64,000 bases of DNA, taken from NCBI GenBank assembly GCA_022826965.1, contig JAJDTU010000010.1, positions 90,285-154,284 on the forward strand, written 5' to 3'. The notes below the pieces were generated by a model, which saw only the letters and a program-made list of their open reading frames with translations, made no database searches and was not told the origin of the DNA. Origin of the DNA: Dehalococcoidia bacterium (GTDB taxonomy: Bacteria > Chloroflexota > Dehalococcoidia > Bin125). A program made the position numbers and the translations under genes. Positions 18,024 through 25,684 of this stretch are shown piece after piece. Position 1 is the stretch's first letter, and each line of letters starts with the position of its first letter.

Positions 18024-18073
18024 TGTCCCCTCGCGCAAGCGGGGGGAGAAGCCGCAGGCAGAGGGGGGACTCC
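18024..18073 (+). repeat. Two-hairpin palindromic repeat, copy b
   Basis: Copy of the dispersed element in the convergent gap after the IMP cyclohydrolase stop: a shortened first stem (CCCCTCGCGCAAGCGGGGGG) and GCC-GCA-GGC before the terminal G-run. It has no T-tract, so it is not a standard terminator. Confidence 0.8.
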
Positions 18074-18132
18074 AACCCGATGGCTGAGTTTATCCTGAGC
18101 CGCTACGCACCAGCTCCCGCACGCGGCAGCGC

Positions 18133-20532
18133 TCAATCATCCGACGAACTCAGCCCGCTCCGTGCGATCAATACCGGCGCCGTGGGTACGTCAGACGTGA
18201 TCTCCAGCGCGTACAACTCGGCGATCTGTTCGTCGTCGTAGCCCAAATCCGACAGCACCTCCTGGTTGTGCTCGGCGAACCTCGGCGCCGCTCGCCGAAT
18301 CGACGGTTCCGTGCGGCTGAAGCGCCATGGCCAGCTTGGATAGGGGTACACGCCGACCACCGAGTGCTCCACCCACCGGTAGAACCCGCTCGCGTGGATG
18401 TGCGGATCGTGCAGGACCTGCCAGTTGGCCAGGATCGGCGCCGCCGAGATCCCCGCGCGCTGTAACTCCCAGGCGCCTTCGTACTGCTCACGCTCGCTTG
18501 TCCACGTCTCGATCGCTGCGTCGAGTTCATCGTGTCGAGAGCGCCGACCCGCCAACGTCGACAACTCGCCGTCGGCCAACAGGTCGTCGCGCTCGATCAC
18601 CCGACACAGCGTCGCCCAGTCAGCGTCGTTTTGAACCGAGACGGCTATCCAACAGTCCTCACCGGCTGCGCGATACGCGCCCTGCGGCGCGTAGCGGCGG
18701 TCGCGGTTGCCGTCCGGACGCCGAATCTCACGCGTCGTCTGGTACTCCATCAGCGCTTCGAAGAAGTACGCCGCCCCGGCTTCGTTCAAGGCCACATCGA
18801 TGTACTGTCCCTCGCTGGAACTGTCCCGATGCTCCAGCGCCGCCAGGATCGCGACGGTCGCGTGGTTGCCCGAGACCGGGTCGGCGTAGAACAGCGGCGT
18901 CCGCCGCACCTGGTCGGCGTTGTAGCCCGTCACCGATGCCAGGCCCGAGGACGCCTCGATGTTCGATCCGTACGCCGACCAGTCGCGCCACGGTCCGGTC
19001 GCGCCGAATCCGGACATCGAAACGTAGATCAACCCCGGATTCTCTTTGCGCACCGTCTGATAGTCCAACCCGAGGTTGGGCATGACCCGAGCCGAGTTGT
19101 TCTCCACGAACACATCAGCCTCGCGCATCAGCTCAACGAAGATCTGCTTGCCCTCCTCGGTCGACAGATCGACCACGAGATCACGTTTGTTGCGATTGAG
19201 CAGGTTGAAGTACATCGCCCGGTCGTACGGGTACTTCTGCGGGTCCTGCGTCGGACCGGGCATGAACAGAGCCCGCGTCGCCGGACGGGCCGCCCATTCC
19301 AGCTTGACCACGTCCGCACCGAGGTCGCCCAGGTGCCGGCCGACGATCGGCCCCGCCCAGTTGCCGGTCAGTTCGACCACCTTGAGCCCTGCCAATGGCA
19401 GATCGGTCGTCGCCATCGCGACCGGAGGCCTTGGCGCAGGCGTCAATGCGAATTCTCGACTCACCGACGCGGTGTGCTCACCCAGATTGGGCGCTTCCCC
19501 TTGGCGCTCTGCGGGCGTGGCCGACATCACATAGGCGGGACCCGGATACCGCAGGTCGTCCCACTCGGGATCGTTGCCGTACTCCCACCAGCCGCGAGTC
19601 GCCAACTGGATGTTGTTCGACAACCCCCGCGCGTCGAGCACCGGCGTGCAGGCAATCCGCAACTCCTGCGCCTTCGTTGCCACCTCCTCCGAGCCGTACT
19701 CCTGCGCCCACGCCTCCACGTCCTGGTAGAGCTGTCCGAGTTGCTTGCGCCAGTCGTCGATGTCGTTGATCTCGACGCTGTCCATCCGCTCCGGTTGATC
19801 GATCAGCAGGAAAATGTTGGGATTCGGCACCGCCCGCATGAACAACGCCCAGCCGTCCTGCGTTTTGGTGAAGTCGTGCGGAACCCGATTCATCGCCGAG
19901 CCGCTCGCGATCCACGAAGAGATCAGCCACGCATGCGCCGACAGGTTCGACTCCAGCGCCGACACCTCAACTGTCTGACCGTGGCCGGAGCGCCGACGCT
20001 CGCGCACCGCGGTCAAGGCGCCGATCGCGGCGTGCACGCCGGCGTGCAACTCCGACTGCCCACCGGGGATCATCAGAGGCTCGCCGTCCGGATCGCCGGT
20101 GAAGAACATGTAGCCGCCCATCGCCCAGGTCGCGATCTCCGAGCCCCGCCATCCTGCATACGGCCCTTCCAACCCCCACGGCGACAACTCAATCCGAACC
20201 AGCCGCTCGGGCAGCATCTTCGGCACGCTCGAACGCCAGGGAGAACCGTCGTCAAGGATCAGGACGTCGGCCGCTCGGCACAGACCCTCCAACAGTGCCC
20301 GCGCCGATTCCCCGTCCGAAGGCGCCGCCGACTCCTTGCCGCCGCTCAGGTGAGCCCACGGTCCGCCCCAGGCTCGGTCTTTCGCTCCCCAGCGGCGAAG
20401 CTCGGAACCCTCCGGCGGCTCGACAAGGATCACCCGAGCGCCAAGATCCGCGAGCAACTTCGAGCAGTAGGCGCCGCCCAACCCGGAACTCAGATCGACG
20501 ACGAGCAACCCATCGAGTGATCGAGCGCTCAT
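18133..20532 (-). CDS. Fused two-domain CaiB/BaiF CoA-transferase
   Basis: A 799-residue protein made of two complete CaiB/BaiF domains. Domain 1 (from LDGLLVVDLSSGLGGAYC) has Glu at the catalytic position (ELHAGVHAAIG). Domain 2 (from LAGLKVVELTGNWAGP near residue 375) has the nucleophilic Asp, D551, in YADPVSGNH. The order, Asp-less then Asp-bearing, is the same as in the split pair at 8128-5590 and in the truncated protein at 1777-1. A fused pseudo-dimer would satisfy the interlocked-ring dimer known for this family with one chemically competent half. Last gene of the minus-strand run from 24704; 13 bases separate it from the SCO1664-like gene. Confidence 0.9.
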   Translation of the reverse strand: MSARSLDGLLVVDLSSGLGGAYCSKLLADLGARVILVEPPEGSELRRWGAKDRAWGGPWAHLSGGKESAAPSDGESARALLEGLCRAADVLILDDGSPWRSSVPKMLPERLVRIELSPWGLEGPYAGWRGSEIATWAMGGYMFFTGDPDGEPLMIPGGQSELHAGVHAAIGALTAVRERRRSGHGQTVEVSALESNLSAHAWLISSWIASGSAMNRVPHDFTKTQDGWALFMRAVPNPNIFLLIDQPERMDSVEINDIDDWRKQLGQLYQDVEAWAQEYGSEEVATKAQELRIACTPVLDARGLSNNIQLATRGWWEYGNDPEWDDLRYPGPAYVMSATPAERQGEAPNLGEHTASVSREFALTPAPRPPVAMATTDLPLAGLKVVELTGNWAGPIVGRHLGDLGADVVKLEWAARPATRALFMPGPTQDPQKYPYDRAMYFNLLNRNKRDLVVDLSTEEGKQIFVELMREADVFVENNSARVMPNLGLDYQTVRKENPGLIYVSMSGFGATGPWRDWSAYGSNIEASSGLASVTGYNADQVRRTPLFYADPVSGNHATVAILAALEHRDSSSEGQYIDVALNEAGAAYFFEALMEYQTTREIRRPDGNRDRRYAPQGAYRAAGEDCWIAVSVQNDADWATLCRVIERDDLLADGELSTLAGRRSRHDELDAAIETWTSEREQYEGAWELQRAGISAAPILANWQVLHDPHIHASGFYRWVEHSVVGVYPYPSWPWRFSRTEPSIRRAAPRFAEHNQEVLSDLGYDDEQIAELYALEITSDVPTAPVLIARSGLSSSDD

Positions 20533-20545
20533 GTCGGCAGTCCTC

Positions 20546-21301
20546 TCACACCAGCGGCCAAGGATATGCTCGGCGACCCGGTGGGGGCGCGGGCAGGTGA
20601 CCCTCTTCCAGTACCCGCTCCGCCCGCCGACGCAGCAGATCCATCTCGCCCTCGCTGAGGAAGCCTTCCAGTGACGCCGCCGCCCGACCGCCGCCCTGCA
20701 GACTCGGAATCAGCTCCTCAACATCCGCGATCAGTTCGGCGGGGATTGCCTCTCCGGCGTAGTCCCAGATCACGGTTCGCAACTTCTCGTCCTGGTGAAA
20801 CGACAGTCCATTGTCGATGCCCCACAACTGATCGCCGATGCCCTTGAGGATGTGCCCACCCTTGCGATCGGCGTTGTTCGCCATCCAGTCGAACAACGCA
20901 AACCGACGCATGTCGTCGGCATACTGCTCGCGAAGCTCGAAGAACGTGCAACTGTAGTCCGTCGGAATGTAGGCCTGCAGCGAGCCGATCCCGTACTCCA
21001 ACCCATCCTCGCGCTCGACCGTCGGCGGGATCAGGTTCCAGCCCAGCGCCGCCGAGAACCGGTACGCCGCCACCTCTCGCCGGTACAGATTCGGAGGGAA
21101 GTCCCACAGCGGATTCTCGCCCTGGCCCGGCTTGTAGACCGCATAGCCCAGCGACGGCGCATCACTATGCCGTAGCTCCAGCAGGAACACGTAGTTGGAG
21201 GCGTACGGAATGCGCGCGCCGTCCGTCACGGTCGCCGAGGCAAGCCACGAGGGCACGCGCTTATCCAGCGGATCCCACGACTGCTCCGGAAAGCGCTCCA
21301 T
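20546..21301 (-). CDS. SCO1664-family protein (PI3/4-kinase-like fold)
   Basis: A 251-residue member of a conserved family of unknown function known from actinobacteria (TIGR03843/SCO1664). It has YKPGQGENPLWDFP and LYRREVAAY near the N-terminus, then NADRKGGHIL and WGIDNGLSFH, which resemble the catalytic loop and metal-binding Asp of phosphatidylinositol-kinase/HipA-like enzymes. The ATG at 21301 (MERFPEQSW) is preferred to the longer frame, which has no family similarity. It sits 38 bases after a MOSC gene and 13 bases before the fused CaiB gene. A kinase activity is plausible but not shown. Confidence 0.8.
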   Translation of the reverse strand: MERFPEQSWDPLDKRVPSWLASATVTDGARIPYASNYVFLLELRHSDAPSLGYAVYKPGQGENPLWDFPPNLYRREVAAYRFSAALGWNLIPPTVEREDGLEYGIGSLQAYIPTDYSCTFFELREQYADDMRRFALFDWMANNADRKGGHILKGIGDQLWGIDNGLSFHQDEKLRTVIWDYAGEAIPAELIADVEELIPSLQGGGRAAASLEGFLSEGEMDLLRRRAERVLEEGHLPAPPPGRRAYPWPLV

Positions 21302-21339
21302 GGCCGCAAGCCTACGCGATGAGGCGCTCCCGCCGACCC

Positions 21340-22119
21340 TCAATCAAGGAGCGAAATCGCGTCGCCTACTCGCACATCGCCGCCAACGATCACATTGGCC
21401 TCGATGCCGAAATCGAGGTGCCCATACTCGGCGTTCAGCACTTTCATCAGGTCCATGTCGCGACCCTCGCCGGTCGGCGATGCGTTGACCGCGTTGCAGC
21501 GCTGGATCGGTGCCGTCACGTCAATCTCGACCGTCTCGCCAATCCGCACTCGCTTGCCGACCCACTCGAATTCGCCCCACTCGTCAAGACCGTCGACGGA
21601 GAAGTTGAGCCGGAACCGGCGCATGTCGACATCGACGCCGGCCTTCTCCGACAGGTCGGCGAGCGAGGCCAGGCCGCCCAGCGAAATCTGCGTCGGGCCC
21701 CGGTCGGTGAATCGCGCCGCACCGTCACCAAGCAAACGCAGCGGCTCGCGCTCCGGTCGACCGCGCAGCGGATTCTCGGGCAAACCGAGCACGACATCGG
21801 TCATCCAGTCAGATAGCTCCAGGCGCGAAGCCTGGTCGTCGACCTCCGCAGACTTGGACTGTCCCTTGATCGTCACCGACAGCACGCGCGCGTCCGGATC
21901 CCAGCCCGACTCGATCCAGGCCAGGTAGGGCGTGTTGAGCATGGTCACCGAATGCCGCTTGGATACCCAGCCGACCGAGCCCGATGGCTCCGCATTGCCA
22001 AACGCAAAGATGAACGCCCGATCGCCCACGACCGACTCCCCCGGCCGCAACGTCAGCGACGGCATCGAGTGAGTCGTCATCCCCTTGACGGGGTAGGTGT
22101 AGCAGGCCGCAATCCGCAT
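21340..22119 (-). CDS. MOSC domain protein (MOSC N-terminal plus MOSC)
   Basis: A 259-residue protein with an N-terminal MOSC_N-type beta barrel (TYPVKGM at residues 8-14, GDRAFIF) and a C-terminal MOSC domain carrying the conserved Cys in PIQRCNAVNASP. MOSC proteins handle sulphur or molybdenum cofactor chemistry, for example YiiM- or mARC-like N-hydroxylated-compound reduction. It starts at 22119, two bases after the stop of the aminopeptidase gene, so the two are surely co-transcribed. The actual substrate is unknown. Confidence 0.83.
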   Translation of the reverse strand: MRIAACYTYPVKGMTTHSMPSLTLRPGESVVGDRAFIFAFGNAEPSGSVGWVSKRHSVTMLNTPYLAWIESGWDPDARVLSVTIKGQSKSAEVDDQASRLELSDWMTDVVLGLPENPLRGRPEREPLRLLGDGAARFTDRGPTQISLGGLASLADLSEKAGVDVDMRRFRLNFSVDGLDEWGEFEWVGKRVRIGETVEIDVTAPIQRCNAVNASPTGEGRDMDLMKVLNAEYGHLDFGIEANVIVGGDVRVGDAISLLD

Positions 22120-22121
22120 GA

Positions 22122-24704
22122 CTATCTCCCAGCCTGGGCGATCGCGAACCCGCGACAAGCGCGAGCCCGCTTCGCCTCATCTAGAGACTCACGCAACGGA
22201 CGGGACAGGATCACCAGATCGTCGCCGAGCTCATCCAGCAACGCTTCCGACCGCTCAATGACATGATCGGACGGCTCCATCTGCGCGGGATACATCGCGC
22301 CGAAGAACCGCGAGGCGTACTCCTTGTCCCGCTTGTCGAACACCGAGCGCACCTCGTCGAAGAAGCGGTCCGTATACCCCTCGAGCAGCGCCGCCTGCGG
22401 TTTCCACCAGAAGCCGTGCATTGACGCCGTCAGCATCTGCAGCGACGCCTCCGTGTCTTCCTGATAGCGGGTCCACGCTTCGGCCTTCACCGCAGCGTCG
22501 GCCCGCGACGTGCGAATCTGCTCCGCCGCTCGACGCCCGCGATCCGACCCGTCCCGCTCCAACTCGGCGTCCAGCCGCTCGAACCCGCCTTCGACGCCGT
22601 ACGCCGTCGCTTTTGTCACCAGCGTCCAGCGCATGTCCTGATCGAGTTCGAATCCGTCGATACCCGTTCCCGCATCGACCAGCGCCAGGGCCTCGCCGAT
22701 GTGCTCCACGCTCTGTGCCGCGCCGATCATCACCCGCGACCACATGATCCGGAAGTCCTGCTCGGTCGCAGAGAACAGTCGCTCCCGAGCGAACCGGTAG
22801 AGGCCGGCCGCACTCTCCAAACGCATCTCATCCGGCAGATACGAGCTCACCGCCTGCAGCGCGTTGTACGCCACCGTCTGCGCGATCTCCAACGTACGCT
22901 CCGACGCCAGCTTGTCCGTCGCCAGCGCCGCGTATTCGGCCGCCGAAAACTGTTGGTCGCGCACCATGTCCCACAGCGTGTGCCAGAGCAGCAGTCGCTG
23001 GAACCCGTCCGGGAACCGGTCCAGCTCGTCCTGCACAAACGCCAGTGTGCGCTCGTCCAGCGCAATCTTGGCGAACGCGTGATCATCGTGGTTCGGGAAG
23101 ACTGCCGCCGGCGCCGCCGCCCCCGACAGTTCTTCGATCACGGTCGATGCCCCGTCGATATCGACAGGCTGAGCATCGCGCAGTTGCGGTCCCTCGTCCG
23201 ATCGGTCGTATACGGCAATCTCGGTGCGGTGTGGACGCAGCGTCGGGTGCTCGGCGATGGCGGTTTGCTGGATCGTGAAGGAGTTGACCGTGCCTTCGGC
23301 CACGTCCCACTGCGGCGCCAGCGTGTTGACCCCCGACGTCTCCAGCCAAGCCTGGGACCAGGCGCCCAACTCCCGTCCCGATCCACGCTCGAGCGCCGCC
23401 AGGAAGTCGGACAGCGTCGTGTTGCCCCACGCGTGAGTGCGGAAGTAGTCGCGCATCCCGTCGCGGAATCCGTCCGCCCCCAGGAACGCGACGAGCTGCT
23501 TCAGCACCGCCGCGCCCTTGCCGTAGGTGATCCCGTCGAAGTTGAGGAAGGTGGCATCCGTATCCGGTACCTCGCCCGCGATCGGGTGCGTGGTCGGCAA
23601 CTGGTCCTGCTCGTAGGCCCACGCCTTCATCCGAGCATGGAACGCCGACCAAGCGCTCTCCGACCAGCGAGTCGCGTGGGCCATGGCGAGATACGACATG
23701 TACGTGGCGAACGACTCGTTCAGCCATAGGTCGTTCCACCAGCGCATCGTAACCAGGTCGCCGAACCACATATGAGCCATCTCGTGCAGCACCACCTCAG
23801 CCCGGTTCAGGCGCTGAATCTCCGTCGGCGGGTCGCGGAAGATCATCCGCTCCGAGAACGTGATGCAGCCCACGTTCTCCATCGCGCCCATATTGAACTC
23901 GGGCACAAACACCTGGTCGTACTTGTCGAACGGATAGCGGTAGTCGAAGAACTCCGAGAAAAACGTCAACCCGTCGCGCGTGACCTGGAAGAACTCGTCT
24001 GGATCGAAGTACGGAGCGATCGACTCGCGGCACAACACCCCGAGCGAAGTCTCCCCCGCCGCGTCCGACCACGTGTCCTCGTAGCGCTTGTACGGTCCCG
24101 CGATGAACGCATACAGATACGTCGAAATCCGAGGCGTCTCCGTAAAGACGTGCGTCGTCCGACCCTCGCCGGCGTCCGACGACGACACCACTGGATAGTT
24201 CGCCGCCACTTCCCACTCAGAGGGAGCCGTCACCGTTAGATCCAGTGAAGCCTTGATGTCCGGCTGGTCAAAGCACGGCAGCAACCGGTGGGCGTCATAC
24301 GGCTCAAAGTGCGTGTACAGGTACTCCTCGCCGTCTTCCGGATCGACAAACTGGTGCAACCCCGCGCCGATGTGGTCGTATTCGTTCGTGTACGAAATCT
24401 CAACCACGTTCCCCGCGTTCAGGTCTGCTCCATCGAGATACAGCCGATTGCGCTCGTGCTTCACGTCAACCGCGGAACCGTTGACCGTCAGCCCGTCAAT
24501 CGACTTGGAGGTGCAGTCAAGAAACGTGCCCGCGGATGGATCGTCGAGAGCAAACCGAACACTCAGCGAGCCCTCATACGTCGGCGAACCCTTGGTCAGG
24601 CTCAACTCCAGCGTGTACCCCACATCCGACACCCGCCCCGCCCGCTCCTGCGCCTCCACCTCACTGAGCACATTCAACGATTCCGCCGTCGAACCGTTCG
24701 CCAT
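22122..24704 (-). CDS. pepN: Aminopeptidase N (M1 metallopeptidase)
   Basis: An 860-residue M1 aminopeptidase. The exopeptidase motif G-A-M-E-N and the zinc site HEMAHMWFGDLVTMRWWNDL, with a downstream Glu in NESFATY, are intact. The C-terminal ERAP1-like helical domain follows. It removes N-terminal residues from peptides in the cytoplasm; no signal peptide is seen. The ATG at 24704 (MANGSTAES) is chosen because the open frame above it runs through a copy of the palindromic repeat and has no similarity to M1 enzymes. First gene of a four-gene minus-strand run. Confidence 0.93.
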   Translation of the reverse strand: MANGSTAESLNVLSEVEAQERAGRVSDVGYTLELSLTKGSPTYEGSLSVRFALDDPSAGTFLDCTSKSIDGLTVNGSAVDVKHERNRLYLDGADLNAGNVVEISYTNEYDHIGAGLHQFVDPEDGEEYLYTHFEPYDAHRLLPCFDQPDIKASLDLTVTAPSEWEVAANYPVVSSSDAGEGRTTHVFTETPRISTYLYAFIAGPYKRYEDTWSDAAGETSLGVLCRESIAPYFDPDEFFQVTRDGLTFFSEFFDYRYPFDKYDQVFVPEFNMGAMENVGCITFSERMIFRDPPTEIQRLNRAEVVLHEMAHMWFGDLVTMRWWNDLWLNESFATYMSYLAMAHATRWSESAWSAFHARMKAWAYEQDQLPTTHPIAGEVPDTDATFLNFDGITYGKGAAVLKQLVAFLGADGFRDGMRDYFRTHAWGNTTLSDFLAALERGSGRELGAWSQAWLETSGVNTLAPQWDVAEGTVNSFTIQQTAIAEHPTLRPHRTEIAVYDRSDEGPQLRDAQPVDIDGASTVIEELSGAAAPAAVFPNHDDHAFAKIALDERTLAFVQDELDRFPDGFQRLLLWHTLWDMVRDQQFSAAEYAALATDKLASERTLEIAQTVAYNALQAVSSYLPDEMRLESAAGLYRFARERLFSATEQDFRIMWSRVMIGAAQSVEHIGEALALVDAGTGIDGFELDQDMRWTLVTKATAYGVEGGFERLDAELERDGSDRGRRAAEQIRTSRADAAVKAEAWTRYQEDTEASLQMLTASMHGFWWKPQAALLEGYTDRFFDEVRSVFDKRDKEYASRFFGAMYPAQMEPSDHVIERSEALLDELGDDLVILSRPLRESLDEAKRARACRGFAIAQAGR

Positions 24705-24721
24705 CGAGGGCCTCTTTCCCA

Positions 24722-24752
24722 GTCTCCCCCGCACAGTGGCGAGAGATGCCGC
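24722..24752 (+). repeat. Degenerate partial copy of the palindromic repeat
   Basis: Bases GTCTCCCCCGC...GCGAGAGATGCCGC look like a decayed first half of the dispersed element, directly followed by full copy c. The match is imperfect and the call is tentative. Confidence 0.4.
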
Positions 24753-24762
24753 GCTCTTCTCT

Positions 24763-24815
24763 TTTCTCCCCCGCGTAGCGGGGGAGATGTCACGAAGTGA
24801 CAGAGGGGGGGTCTC
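24763..24815 (+). repeat. Two-hairpin palindromic repeat, copy c
   Basis: CTCCCCCGCGTAGCGGGGGAG is followed by TGTCAC-GAA-GTGACA and a G-run. It lies in the 211-base divergent space between the aminopeptidase N and alpha/beta-hydrolase genes, so it could affect promoters of both. Confidence 0.88.
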
Positions 24816-24915
24816 CCCCACGTCTATTGCAGCGAGCCTAGCAGCGCCAGTAGACGAACCGGCCTGCCTTACCATGCCGCACGACAACCCAAATCCGACG
24901 AGGAAGGCCGAGACC

Positions 24916-25680
24916 ATGTCCGACGGGTACACCGAGTCCACCATCGAGGTCGCCGGCCTCCCTATCCAGGTCCTCCGCGGCGGCGAAGGCCCATCAGTCC
25001 TCGTCATCCACCACGAAACCGGCAATCCCGGCTGGCTCGAGTTTCACAACGCCCTCTCCGGCAGCCGCGACACAATCCTGCCAACCCTCCCCGGCTGGGA
25101 CGGCACCGAGCGCGGGGACTGGATGCGCAGCGTCCGCGACATCGCCGCCGTCTGCTCCCTCCTGCTTGACGAACTCGGCGTCGCCGACGTCACGTTGGTC
25201 GGCCTCGGCTTCGGCGGGTACGTAGCGGCCGAGATGGCCACCGCGAACCAGTCGCGACTGAGCGAACTCGTCCTCGTCAACGCCGTCGGCCTGCAGCCCG
25301 AGGACGGCGAAATCCGCGACCAGTTCCTCGAGGCTCACGCCGACTACGTCAAATCCTGCTTCGCCGACCCCGCCAACTTCACCGACCTCTACGGAGAGGA
25401 AGTCTCGACCGAGCAGCTCATCGCCTGGGACGCCAACCGAGAAATGACCGCCCGAACCGCCTGGAAACCGTTCCTCTACAGCCAGACCCTCCCCCATCTA
25501 CTGAGAAACGTCACGGTCAAGACGAAGGTCATCCGAGGAACCCAGGACACCGTCGTCCCCGCCGCCGTCGCCCACCAGTACGTAAGCCTCCTCGGAGACG
25601 CCCAACTCATCGAACTCGTCGGAGGCCACAACCTCGAATCCGACGCCCCAGAAGCCCTCGCCGAGGCAATCGTCGCCTGA
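24916..25680 (+). CDS. Alpha/beta-hydrolase fold protein without nucleophilic Ser
   Basis: A 254-residue alpha/beta-hydrolase fold protein. The nucleophile elbow reads G-L-G-F-G-G (after VTLV) where active relatives have G-x-S-x-G-G, so Gly replaces the catalytic Ser, while the acid (GTQDTVVP) and the His (GGHNLES) remain. It may be non-hydrolytic, as in cofactor-independent dioxygenase-like or C-C lyase-like fold members, or an inactive binding protein. The start at 24916 has a GAGGAAGG ribosome site; an in-frame ATG at 24874 is the alternative. It is followed after four bases by a secreted protein gene. Confidence 0.85.
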   Translation: MSDGYTESTIEVAGLPIQVLRGGEGPSVLVIHHETGNPGWLEFHNALSGSRDTILPTLPGWDGTERGDWMRSVRDIAAVCSLLLDELGVADVTLVGLGFGGYVAAEMATANQSRLSELVLVNAVGLQPEDGEIRDQFLEAHADYVKSCFADPANFTDLYGEEVSTEQLIAWDANREMTARTAWKPFLYSQTLPHLLRNVTVKTKVIRGTQDTVVPAAVAHQYVSLLGDAQLIELVGGHNLESDAPEALAEAIVA

Positions 25681-25684
25681 GCCG

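Noticed and set aside
18532..20520. Long plus-strand open frame (over 600 codons) across the fused CaiB gene
   Set aside because: It is antisense to a gene with clear CaiB motifs, is full of Arg and shows no family motif; long antisense frames are usual in high-GC DNA.
24705..25025. N-terminal extension of aminopeptidase N
   Set aside because: It runs through repeat copy c and the divergent promoter region and into the hydrolase gene; M1 similarity starts at 24704.
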